A stretch of DNA of 45,879 bases from Desulfobacula sp964636495 (GTDB taxonomy: Bacteria > Desulfobacterota > Desulfobacteria > Desulfobacterales > Desulfobacteraceae), in assembly GCA_964636495.1 (NCBI GenBank), contig CAZWSL010000025.1:1-45879 (forward strand), read 5' to 3'. Position 1 is the stretch's first letter, and every line of letters starts with the position of its first letter. Made by a program: the position numbers and the translations under genes. Positions 1 to 8,095 of this stretch are shown here, piece after piece. Under the pieces are notes generated by a model. The model saw only the letters and a program-made list of their open reading frames with translations, did not search any database and was not told the origin of the DNA.

Positions 1-30
1 TTCTGAACTGTTTTTTCTATCTTAGCACAT

Positions 31-50
31 TGTCCAGTTTTTGGGGTCCA
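31..50. mobile_element. Possible terminal inverted repeat of an IS3-like element
   Basis: The stretch reads GTCCAG, a T-run, then GGGGTCCA. Read on the minus strand it begins TGGACCCC followed by an A-run and CTGGAC. Ends of this kind (TG...CA termini, a CCCC block, then A-rich sequence and GGAC) are common in IS3-family elements. Only this end is in the window and no transposase sequence follows it, so the element body, if any, lies to the left. This is a resemblance from memory and not a match I could test. Confidence 0.3.
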
Positions 51-220
51 CTATAGCCAAACTCTGTCTTTTGAGAAGGTTTCAGCCGTCAGATGCTGCA
101 TGAAGAATCGGGAATCAGTAAAGATCTTGTTGTTATAATCTGTTTGTTTTTTATGCGGTTTCCGATTTTCAACCGGATAAAACAATTCAGACAAAGAAAA
201 TTAAAATACTTGTAATGTTT

Positions 221-257
221 TTCTCTTTTTTTTATGAAGAGAAGAAATAGATATAAT
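221..257 (+). promoter_or_regulatory. Putative promoter of the acylase gene, with a flanking dyad
   Basis: A perfect -10 hexamer TATAAT lies at 252-257, about 70 bases before the GTG start. No good -35 hexamer is found 16-18 bases upstream, where the sequence is only a T-run. A 7-base inverted repeat, TTCTCTT (221-227) and AAGAGAA (237-243), sits where an operator or activator site could act. The rest of the 1-326 stretch (51-220) holds no gene I can support. Confidence 0.4.
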
Positions 258-326
258 TTGAGTTGTTTTCAAAAAATTTAATCGGGACTGATTGGCACGA
301 ACGGCTGATTTTTAAGGAGAAAAAAG

Positions 327-2729
327 GTGAAAGCAAAAAAAATTTTATGGGGTGTTGTTATTGTCCTGTTTTTAATTGTGGCTGGTGGTTTAATCTTTAT
401 TCAGGTTTTCTCAAAAAAAGGTCTTCCCGATTACAATCAGAACGTCTCGATTCCAGGACTTAAACAAAAGGTAACCATCTATCGTGATAAATATGCCGTT
501 CCCCACATCTATGCAGAAAACGCGCATGATCTGTATCTTGCAACCGGCTATTGCATGGCCCAGGATAGAATGTGGCAGATGGATTTAATCAGAAGGGTAA
601 CCACAGGCAGATTAAGTGAAATTTTTGGGGAAAAGATGCTCAAGGCAGATATACTCTTCAGAACCCTGGACATTCCTGAAAAATCAAAACTGGTGCTGGC
701 TAATACTTCAGATGAATTGCTCCAATATCTTGATGCTTACGCCCGGGGCGTAAACTACTATCTACAGGAACACAAAGGTAACTTGCCACTGGAATATAAT
801 ATTCTGGGATATGTGCCGGATACCTGGGAGCCTGTTCACACACTGAATTTGATTGGATATATGGCATGGGACCTGGCAGGCGGCTGGGACTCTGAAATGG
901 TTATCCACAACCTTGAGAAAAAACTGGGTACAGCCTTAATAGAAGAGATCACCCCGAAGTTTGATAAACACGCCCCGATTTTTCCCGATTATGTTGATAA
1001 CGGTCTGATTGATGCATTGTACAGGAATTTTGTTTCAGCCAAAGATGATATCAGCCATCTTGGAGTCCAGATACTTAGAGCCAGTAATAACTGGGCAGTT
1101 TCAGGAGCAAAAAGCATGACCCGAAAACCGATTCTGGCCAATGATATGCATCTGGGATTAAACTCTCCTGGGATCTGGCTTCAAATGCACCAGAATATAA
1201 GAGGCAAACTGGATGTAACAGGTGTTGCGCTTCCAGGGGCTCCTTTCATCATCTGCGGCCATAATGAAGATATTGCCTGGGGTATGACCAATGTGATGGT
1301 GGATAACCTCGATTTTTTTATTGAAAAACTCAATCCGGATAATTCTGATGAATACCTCTATAAGGGTGAATGGAAAAAAATAGAGACAAAAAAAGAGGTC
1401 ATAAAAATAAAAGGCGGAGATTCAAAAGAGATCAATATCCGGTATACGCATCATGGCCCCATTGTTTCTGAATTAAAAAAAGATATTAAAGATATGGTGA
1501 TATCCGCTAAATGGCAGGGATTTGAATACAGTAATGAACTTTTAGGTGTTTATCTGTTAAACAAGGCCAGAAATTTTGATGATTTTAAAACAGCGGCAAA
1601 AGAATTCATATCTGTCAGCCAGAATATTGTATATGCAGATACAAAGGGGAATATCGGTCTTGTCTGTGCAGCAGGTATCCCGATCCGCCCATCAAATGAC
1701 GGGAGCAGGGTTCAACCCGGATGGACAGGAGAACATGAATGGAAAGGTGTTGTACCCTTTGACGAACGTCCTGTTTCTTATAATCCTGCCAGTGGCTTTG
1801 TTTCATCGGCAAACTATCATACAGCTGATAATTTCCCGTACTATATCAATAAATGGGGTTTTTGCGGCCCTTATCGTCTCGATAGGATCAATGAAATCCT
1901 TAAATCAAAAGAAAAATTTTCAGTTGAAGACATCAAAACAATGCAGCTGGATATGAAATCAAAATTTCCTGAACTTCTGGTCAAAGAGATTCTTAGCGAG
2001 ACCGTAAAAAATCCCGGTTTAACCAAGCTTGAAAAAGAGGCACTCTCAATCCTCAAGGCATGGGATTTTTCAATGGATAAAAAAAGCAGCGCTGCTGCAA
2101 TTTTTGAAAACTTCAATCTCTCTTTTATTGAAAATACCTTTAAAGATCAGATGGGAGACGACCTTTACCATGGATATATCAGTAATAAGCAGGCTGTTCA
2201 AATTGCTGTTGAACAAATATGGAACAGAGAGTCCCAATGGTTTGATAATATAACCACCCAGAAAACAGAAACATTTACCGATATCGTTCAAAAGAGTTTT
2301 TCAGACGCTATAGCCAAACTTGAAAAACAACTGGGTTCAACTGCCGATAAGTGGGAGTGGGGTAAACTGCTTACCTTTACTTTGAATCATCCTTTAGGAT
2401 CTGTAAAGATTCTTGACAAGGTATTCAAATTGAATAAAGGGCCATATGAAATGGGTGGAAATAACCATGCCATCCCGGCATATGCGTATAAATTTACAAA
2501 ACCGTTTAAAGTATATCACGGTCCTTCCCAGAGACATGTTTACGATACCTCTCAATGGGATAATTCATTTTCAGTGATTCCAACCGGCAACTCTGGAATT
2601 CCTTCAAGCAGGCACTATTGCGACCAGACCAAGTTGTATGTAAATGGGAAATTCCATGTTGACTATGTGAGTAAATCCAAAATTAAGGAGAATGCTGAAT
2701 ACACCATGGTACTGGAAAATAGTGAATAG
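327..2729 (+). CDS. Penicillin acylase family protein (Ntn hydrolase), membrane-anchored
   Basis: 800 residues, the usual length of penicillin/acyl-homoserine-lactone/cephalosporin acylase precursors. Residues 7-28 form one hydrophobic signal-anchor helix, so the enzyme probably works in the periplasm. The family hallmark ASNNWAVSG is at 252-260: Ser253 would become the N-terminal nucleophile after self-cleavage between the alpha and beta chains. Other family motifs are visible, for example GYCMAQDRMWQMDL near 74 and the DMHLG segment after the nucleophile. The GTG start is chosen because AAGGAGA ends 6 bases before it. The family hydrolyses amide bonds of acylated compounds (beta-lactams, acyl-homoserine lactones, N-acyl amino acids). 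The substrate here cannot be read from sequence. It appears monocistronic and is followed by a gene on the opposite strand. Confidence 0.93.
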   Translation: MKAKKILWGVVIVLFLIVAGGLIFIQVFSKKGLPDYNQNVSIPGLKQKVTIYRDKYAVPHIYAENAHDLYLATGYCMAQDRMWQMDLIRRVTTGRLSEIFGEKMLKADILFRTLDIPEKSKLVLANTSDELLQYLDAYARGVNYYLQEHKGNLPLEYNILGYVPDTWEPVHTLNLIGYMAWDLAGGWDSEMVIHNLEKKLGTALIEEITPKFDKHAPIFPDYVDNGLIDALYRNFVSAKDDISHLGVQILRASNNWAVSGAKSMTRKPILANDMHLGLNSPGIWLQMHQNIRGKLDVTGVALPGAPFIICGHNEDIAWGMTNVMVDNLDFFIEKLNPDNSDEYLYKGEWKKIETKKEVIKIKGGDSKEINIRYTHHGPIVSELKKDIKDMVISAKWQGFEYSNELLGVYLLNKARNFDDFKTAAKEFISVSQNIVYADTKGNIGLVCAAGIPIRPSNDGSRVQPGWTGEHEWKGVVPFDERPVSYNPASGFVSSANYHTADNFPYYINKWGFCGPYRLDRINEILKSKEKFSVEDIKTMQLDMKSKFPELLVKEILSETVKNPGLTKLEKEALSILKAWDFSMDKKSSAAAIFENFNLSFIENTFKDQMGDDLYHGYISNKQAVQIAVEQIWNRESQWFDNITTQKTETFTDIVQKSFSDAIAKLEKQLGSTADKWEWGKLLTFTLNHPLGSVKILDKVFKLNKGPYEMGGNNHAIPAYAYKFTKPFKVYHGPSQRHVYDTSQWDNSFSVIPTGNSGIPSSRHYCDQTKLYVNGKFHVDYVSKSKIKENAEYTMVLENSE

Positions 2730-2801
2730 ATGCAGCACTGATTACTTCAGCGTTTGAGAGTTCGGTACCGGCAGAATATATCAATAATTTTAAATTTGTG
2801 A

Positions 2802-3722
2802 TCAGTCATTCCATAAATTATTTTCACGATTTGAATGACTCACCATCTCATTGATAATCTCTTTGGCTGAGAGTACATCAGAGATCAATCCGGAAACTTC
2901 TCCGGCAGGTAGAATTCCAGAATCGATATCTCCTTCTATCCATGATTTATTCACAGAATCGCTGCTGAAAGATCTGGCTGGTTCCATAGAACCATGTAAT
3001 ATTTTTTCAACGAGCGGGGTATGCAATGCCCTGATTCGAAATCTACCCATATTAATCAGCCCTGTGCCTGTTTCTTCAGTATGCACAATGGTATTTTTGT
3101 AATTTGTATGGGCAATACACTCTTTAGCTGTAATGAACCGGGTGCCGACTTGTACGCCTTGAGCGCCTAAAGCCATTGCTGCCCTGTAACCCCGTGAATC
3201 TCCTATGCCACCGGCAGCAAGAACAGGGATTTTTACAGCATCGGCAACGGCGGGAACCAGGATCATTGTCGATGCACCCTTATATCCCTGCATACCACCG
3301 GATTCAGAGCCTTCAGCTATAATGGCATCAGCTCCCGCTGCCTCTGCTTTACATGCAAGATCCACAGTGGGGATGACTACGATCGCTTTAATCTCCCTGT
3401 CATGAAGCATTGGAATGATTTGTTTAGGTGATCCTCCGGAAATCGTGACAGCACCTATCTTTTCCTCTGCTAATATATCTACAAACTCACTGACCAGAGG
3501 GTTCATCGTAAATAAGTTTGCACCAAATGGTCTGTCTGTAAGTTTTTTTACTGCCTGTACTTGACTGCGCAAGGTTTCAGTATTCTGTGCAAAAGCAGTT
3601 GCCAGTAATCCAAATCCACCAGCATCAGAGACAGCTGCTACTAATTCGGGGTTGCAGATAACACCCATTGCTCCCTGAATAACAGGGAACCGGCACTTTA
3701 AAAGTTTGCTTACCGTATTCAC
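2802..3722 (-). CDS. NAD(P)H-dependent flavin oxidoreductase, FabK / nitronate monooxygenase family
   Basis: 306 residues forming one FMN-binding TIM barrel. Visible family motifs are PVIQGAMG (13-20), a GANLF strand (68-72), GADAIIAEGSESGG (130-143), AAGGIGDSRG (169-178) and GAQGVQVGTRF (186-196). In FabK (enoyl-ACP reductase II) and class I nitronate monooxygenases the SGG/AGG motif is followed by an active-site His; here Met144 stands in that place. The protein is therefore a family member whose chemistry may differ from either name. The start is GTG, with AGGAA about 11 bases upstream, a wide spacing. It lies tail to tail with the acylase gene and about 100 bases before the thpR end, so it is probably transcribed alone. 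Confidence 0.88.
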   Translation of the reverse strand: MNTVSKLLKCRFPVIQGAMGVICNPELVAAVSDAGGFGLLATAFAQNTETLRSQVQAVKKLTDRPFGANLFTMNPLVSEFVDILAEEKIGAVTISGGSPKQIIPMLHDREIKAIVVIPTVDLACKAEAAGADAIIAEGSESGGMQGYKGASTMILVPAVADAVKIPVLAAGGIGDSRGYRAAMALGAQGVQVGTRFITAKECIAHTNYKNTIVHTEETGTGLINMGRFRIRALHTPLVEKILHGSMEPARSFSSDSVNKSWIEGDIDSGILPAGEVSGLISDVLSAKEIINEMVSHSNRENNLWND

Positions 3723-3823
3723 AATGATTCATTCCTTTCCTGGTGTAGGGTTTTTTCAAAGGTTCTCTTACTATGACATATTTCCATATTTCATCACTTA
3801 TTTCTTCTTATTTTTTTCATATG

Positions 3824-4408
3824 CTATGATAATTTCCAGGAACTGAGCTCTTTATAAATGGGGTGTTCTGGCCTGAGAGTACTTTGAAAGAGTATGATTT
3901 TATCTGCAATAAAGTGATCTGATTCAAATTCTCCGATCTTTTTAACAGATTTTTCAAGTTTTTTTGCATTGGATTTATTGGGTTTGAGCCGCAGTATAGT
4001 CACATGACCTCTGTATTTCCTTTTTTCCCTGCTGATGCCAAGATCAGCAAGTTTCTGTTCAAGACCGGCATGAAGAGATTCAAGTTTTTGTCCGTCACCA
4101 TTGATTCCTGCCCATACAACTTTCGGGAACCGGAAAGAGGGAAATGCACCAATGCCCTTTACAGCAAGTTCCATGGATGATCGGTTTCTGACTGCATTCA
4201 GGATGGTGCTCTTAATTTCCGGTATGAAAACATGATCCACATTTCCCAGGAATTTTAATGTCAGGTGCATATTTCCGGGATATGTATATTTTGCTTCTAT
4301 CTTGTTGCGCTGTAGAGTTTTCTGAACAGCTATGAGCTTCTCTTTTATAAAATCAGGCAGTTTTACAGCAATAAACAGTCTGGAGCTCTCTTTTTTCTGA
4401 TGAGGCAC
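3824..4408 (-). CDS. thpR: RNA 2',3'-cyclic phosphodiesterase (2H phosphoesterase, LigT family)
   Basis: About 194 residues. The two catalytic His-x-Thr-x motifs of the 2H superfamily are present: HLTL (in MHLTLKFLG) and HVTI (in GHVTILRLKP), roughly 100 residues apart as expected, and the N-terminus RLFIAVKLP matches the family start. ThpR opens 2',3'-cyclic phosphates on RNA to 2'-phosphates and is cytoplasmic. I start it at the GTG at 4406-4408 because AAAGGA from the end of rtcB sits 7 bases upstream; an upstream TTG at 4432 would overlap rtcB but lacks such a site. With this start only 4 bases separate it from rtcB, so the two are translationally linked. The same RNA ends are the substrate of RtcB. 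Confidence 0.9.
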   Translation of the reverse strand: MPHQKKESSRLFIAVKLPDFIKEKLIAVQKTLQRNKIEAKYTYPGNMHLTLKFLGNVDHVFIPEIKSTILNAVRNRSSMELAVKGIGAFPSFRFPKVVWAGINGDGQKLESLHAGLEQKLADLGISREKRKYRGHVTILRLKPNKSNAKKLEKSVKKIGEFESDHFIADKIILFQSTLRPEHPIYKELSSWKLS

Positions 4409-4412
4409 TGCG

Positions 4413-5603
4413 CTATCCTTTAACGACTGCAATTGGAGTAAGTTTATGTTTAATTTTTACCAGATCTTTTTGATTTTCCATTACAACGTCAATATCCTTG
4501 TAGGCGCTGCTGGCTTCATCCAGATCATTTCTATGGCGAATCGCATGGATGATACCCAGTTTTTCAAGTTTCAGCTTTTCCTTCTTAAGATCAAGGATTT
4601 TTCTTGCCGCTTTTCTGCTCATCACTCTTCCTGCACCATGGGAACAGGATGTAAAACTGTCCCTGTTTCCTTTACCCGTGACAATATAGGAGTGGGCGCC
4701 CTGGGATCCCGGAATGATTCCTGTTTCCCCTTTTCTGGCAGAGGTTGCCCCTTTTCTATGGACATAGACTTTCTGGTTGAAATGGTGTTCAAGTGATGCA
4801 TAATTGTGGGCAATATTGATCATTTTTCCAAACCGCTCTCTACCTGTGGCTCGAGGCATGCCACCTACATATCTGGCTACATGTCTGGAGATGATTTTTA
4901 TCACTCTCTCCATCATCAGTTTTCTATTGGCCAGGGCAAACTCAACACAATACTGCATATCTGTAAAATACTCTCTGCCTTCTGAAGAAGACATCTTGAA
5001 ATAAGCAAGCTGCCACTCTTTTGGTATGGGAATTCCCCTGGATTTATTTTTTTTTACTGCCAGTCTGTTGTAATAGGTTGCAACAGTATGTCCAAGATTT
5101 CTGCTGCCTGAGTGTATCATTAACCATATAAAGCCATTTTCATCTTTTTGAATCTCTATGAAATGGTTTCCTCCTCCAAGAGTTCCCAGCTGTTTTAAAG
5201 CACTTGAATACTCTTTTTCTGTAACAGGTCCTAACGGTATTTCAGGCATCAGTTCCCGGTTCTGCGCCTTTTTGTGCCGCTTCATACCAAGGGGAATAAA
5301 TGCTCTTATTTCTGACATTATTTTTTTAAATTGTTTCTCTGTTATCCGGGTGATGTCAGTTTTGACAGCACAGATGCCGCAGCCTATATCTACCCCGACA
5401 GCATTGGGGATAATAACTTCTCTGGTTGCAAGTACCCCGCCAATAGGCATGCCATAGCCTTGGTGGGCATCAGGCATGATTGCAACGTGCTGATGGGCAT
5501 ATGGAAAATTTGCTATATTTTCAGCCTGTTTTAAAGCACCCTCTTCAATATCATCAAGCCACAGCTTGATGGGAATCTTCTGTTTTGAAAGTATTTTTTT
5601 CAT
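4413..5603 (-). CDS. rtcB: RNA-splicing ligase RtcB
   Basis: 396 residues, close to the shorter bacterial RtcB class. It joins RNA 2',3'-cyclic phosphate or 3'-phosphate ends to 5'-OH ends using GTP and Mn2+. Metal ligands and signature motifs are in order: DAHQGYGMPIGG (45-56), GVDIGCG with Asp72 and Cys75, GGGNHF with His147, HSGSRNLG with His164, AHNYA with His266, and SHGAGR (321-326) with the guanylated His322. No archease gene lies nearby. The ATG overlaps the TGA of the upstream hydrolase as ATGA, and thpR follows after 4 bases, so hydrolase-rtcB-thpR is one operon. No RtcR-type sigma54 activator or -24/-12 site is visible. Confidence 0.97.
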   Translation of the reverse strand: MKKILSKQKIPIKLWLDDIEEGALKQAENIANFPYAHQHVAIMPDAHQGYGMPIGGVLATREVIIPNAVGVDIGCGICAVKTDITRITEKQFKKIMSEIRAFIPLGMKRHKKAQNRELMPEIPLGPVTEKEYSSALKQLGTLGGGNHFIEIQKDENGFIWLMIHSGSRNLGHTVATYYNRLAVKKNKSRGIPIPKEWQLAYFKMSSSEGREYFTDMQYCVEFALANRKLMMERVIKIISRHVARYVGGMPRATGRERFGKMINIAHNYASLEHHFNQKVYVHRKGATSARKGETGIIPGSQGAHSYIVTGKGNRDSFTSCSHGAGRVMSRKAARKILDLKKEKLKLEKLGIIHAIRHRNDLDEASSAYKDIDVVMENQKDLVKIKHKLTPIAVVKG

Positions 5604-6415
5604 ATTTCAGACTCTTTTAAAAAAGCAATGACATCAGCTGTAAATATATCCTGAGATGGCGGGCAGTCGTTGTGACCGCATTCATAGGTTACCAGTTTTG
5701 AGTTTTTACTGGCTGCGTGCAGTCTTGCTCCATGATCATGTGGAATAAGCTCATCATATTTCCCATGGATAATGAGAACAGGACCGTTGAACTGCTCCAC
5801 CATTTTAAGATTTTCAAATTTATCAAGGACAAGGGTGCCAGGTGCAAGATATTTTCTGGCAAAGGATTTTGTATTAATAAATGTTGACATTAAGATAACT
5901 GCAGCCGGTTCCCGATGCAGGGCAAGGGAACAGACAGCTCCCCCTCCTATGGATCTTCCCATGAATATTATCCTGTCAGCATCAATATCATCCCTTTCTG
6001 CAACCATGTCATACGCTTTCACAAATGTGTCTGTTATTGATTTCTGGGAAGGGGAGCCTTTTGACCTTCCATATCCGGGGTATTCCACAAGGAGGACTGA
6101 TATGCCTTTTTTTGTAAAATTTAAAAATTCATCTATCCAGAAATCGATCAGCTCCCCATTGCCGTGGGCAAATATGATTACGGGCGGTTTCCGGGTTTTG
6201 GCACTCTCTCCATGATCTCTTTCTGCCGGTAGAAACCATGTCTCAACAGGACCGTCTTCTCTCTTTATCCAGTTTATTTCAAATTTTTCTGTCATACTGC
6301 TGTTATTTTGCGGAACTTCAATCATATATGCCGGGAAAAGCATTTTTCTCTGCGAGATAAACAATACAGTCAGGTAGACCAGATAACCTGTTATGATAAT
6401 AATAATGATCTTCAT
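5600..6415 (-). CDS. Alpha/beta hydrolase with an N-terminal membrane anchor
   Basis: 271 residues. Residues 2-19 (MKIIIIIITGYLVYLTVLF) form a very hydrophobic anchor. The alpha/beta hydrolase core follows: the oxyanion segment FAHGNGE, the nucleophile elbow GRSIGGG (G-x-S-x-G), the acid strand region GPVLIIHGKYDELIP with the likely Asp, and GHND with the catalytic His near the C-terminus. This matches the YheT/BEM46-like 'lysophospholipase-type' hydrolases that carry one membrane helix. Its substrate is not evident. The stop codon overlaps the rtcB start, so it is the first gene of the RNA-repair operon, perhaps by chance of location. No clear Shine-Dalgarno sequence precedes the ATG. Confidence 0.88.
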   Translation of the reverse strand: MKIIIIIITGYLVYLTVLFISQRKMLFPAYMIEVPQNNSSMTEKFEINWIKREDGPVETWFLPAERDHGESAKTRKPPVIIFAHGNGELIDFWIDEFLNFTKKGISVLLVEYPGYGRSKGSPSQKSITDTFVKAYDMVAERDDIDADRIIFMGRSIGGGAVCSLALHREPAAVILMSTFINTKSFARKYLAPGTLVLDKFENLKMVEQFNGPVLIIHGKYDELIPHDHGARLHAASKNSKLVTYECGHNDCPPSQDIFTADVIAFLKESEI

Positions 6416-6495
6416 AGAGAATATTATAAAATATGGAGAAAAATTTGCAAATTAAAAAAAAATTTAATACTGCTGAAGATATATCAGAAAGGGAA

Positions 6496-7371
6496 TTACG
6501 ATTTTATCAATTTGTGGATAATCAGCAGGCAGAGGTAAACTGTTCCGCCTATGACAATTATTGTAGGCCCTGAAGAGAGGCTCAGGGAAAAGCTTACTCC
6601 AAGACCTGTCCAGGTGAAGATAAGGCAGATTAAAATGGAATACACCATCATCTGCCAGAGTCTTTTGGCATAGAAAGATGCAATTGCAGGCGGGATGGTT
6701 AATAAAGCGATAACCAGAACAATCCCTACAATCCTGACAAGAAGAACTATGGTAAGTGCGGTAAGCACAAGAAGCAGAAGATAGAAAAATGTGGTATTTA
6801 TCCCTCGCAACGATGTAAATTCATCATCAAAGCAGACACTGAAAAAGTGGTTGAAAAAGAGAGTAAAAATGGTGAGCACCATAAGATCCAGGCATGCAAC
6901 ATATATCAGGTCCCTGGTTGAAATCAGAAGAATATCACCGAACAGATAGGAAGCCAGGTTGAAATATCCCGGAGTCATATCAATGAGAAGTATGCCCGAT
7001 CCCATGCCCACTGCCCAGAGGGTACCTATAATTGTATCCTCTCTCTGTTTTGCATGAAGCGTAACAAGCCCTATGATTACGGCAGCAGTGACAGCGGCAA
7101 AAACAGCTCCTGCAATCGGATCAAACCAGGCAATTCCCGTTTTAACCTGCAGAAAGAGGGCAAGCCCTATACCGCCAAATACACAGTGTGAAATTGCTCC
7201 TGCAAGATATCCAATCTTTTTTACGGTGACAAAGGTTCCAATAATGCCAAAGCAGATGGAGGCAAGCCCGCCCATTATAAACGCATATCTTAAAAACAGA
7301 TTGTCAGGATCAAGGATTGCGTATAACAGATCAGCCATGATAGTGTCCATCATTGGAGCATCTGTGATCAT
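6496..7371 (-). CDS. znuB: Zinc/manganese-type ABC transporter permease
   Basis: 291 residues with about eight to nine membrane helices, a typical ABC-3 family (ZnuB/MntB) permease. The segment GTFVTVKKIGYLAGAISHCV carries the family's cytoplasmic coupling loop (GAISH), and the region around GIVLVIALLTIPPAIA is another family signature. It forms the membrane channel for the neighbouring ATPase and binding protein. Starts at 7371, 7353 and 7338 are possible; the first overlaps znuC by 41 bases, the last by 8, and none has a clear ribosome site, so translation is probably coupled to znuC. Confidence 0.92.
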   Translation of the reverse strand: MITDAPMMDTIMADLLYAILDPDNLFLRYAFIMGGLASICFGIIGTFVTVKKIGYLAGAISHCVFGGIGLALFLQVKTGIAWFDPIAGAVFAAVTAAVIIGLVTLHAKQREDTIIGTLWAVGMGSGILLIDMTPGYFNLASYLFGDILLISTRDLIYVACLDLMVLTIFTLFFNHFFSVCFDDEFTSLRGINTTFFYLLLLVLTALTIVLLVRIVGIVLVIALLTIPPAIASFYAKRLWQMMVYSILICLIFTWTGLGVSFSLSLSSGPTIIVIGGTVYLCLLIIHKLIKS

Positions 7372-8095
7372 GACGTACCATTTTCATATCTCCATGGTAA
7401 ATGTTTTTAATTAATTCTCCATTTACAACAGTTGTGGGGTGTATCACAACATTGAGATTTACGCAGATAACACTTTTAACATATTTTGAAACAAATCCAA
7501 GATCGTGGGAGACCAGAAGAATGGTAATCGTGGTATTCAGTTTTTTAAGAATGGAGAGCAGGTTCTCTTCTGTTTCATGATCAACATTGGCTGTTGGCTC
7601 ATCAAGCAGCAGTATGTCAGGATTTGAGCAGAGGGCTCTGGCAATGAGAATTCGCTGTTTCTGGCCTCCGGAGAGTTCGCTGAATCCTGTTTTTATAAAT
7701 TCTCTCATGCCAACCTGATCAACTGCATGAACAGCACTTGATTTGTCTTCTTTTGAGAACCACAGTTTTTTTCTGCCAACTCTTCCCATGAGAACAACAT
7801 CCATGACGCTTGCCGGAAAATTCATATCAAGATGGGCATATTGAGGCATATATCCTATTCTCTCTCTTGCTTCACGGGGGGAAGAATCAAATATATTGAT
7901 TTTCCCCCTGTCCGGTTTTATCAAACCGAGGATCAGTTTTAAAAGGGTGGTTTTTCCTCCTCCATTGGGGCCGACAATACTGGCAAATTCTCCTTTTTGA
8001 ATTTCAAGATTTACATTTTCAAGAATATTGCGCTCTTTATATGCAAATGAGATATCTTCCAGTATGATTGCGTGGCTTTTTTGCATCTTGATCAC
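7331..8095 (-). CDS. znuC: Zinc/manganese-type ABC transporter ATP-binding protein
   Basis: 254 residues with the complete ABC set: Walker A GPNGGGKTT, Q-loop, signature LSGGQKQR, Walker B ILLLDEPT and the switch His in LLVSHDLG. It energises metal import through the ZnuB-like permease. The C-terminal tail after about residue 230 is rich in His, Asp and Cys (HGDMKMVRHDHRCSNDGHYHG), a probable metal-sensing or metal-storage tail that is common but variable in ZnuC-type ATPases. Its start overlaps the end of znuA by four bases, marking the operon znuA-znuC-znuB. Confidence 0.94.
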   Translation of the reverse strand: MIKMQKSHAIILEDISFAYKERNILENVNLEIQKGEFASIVGPNGGGKTTLLKLILGLIKPDRGKINIFDSSPREARERIGYMPQYAHLDMNFPASVMDVVLMGRVGRKKLWFSKEDKSSAVHAVDQVGMREFIKTGFSELSGGQKQRILIARALCSNPDILLLDEPTANVDHETEENLLSILKKLNTTITILLVSHDLGFVSKYVKSVICVNLNVVIHPTTVVNGELIKNIYHGDMKMVRHDHRCSNDGHYHG

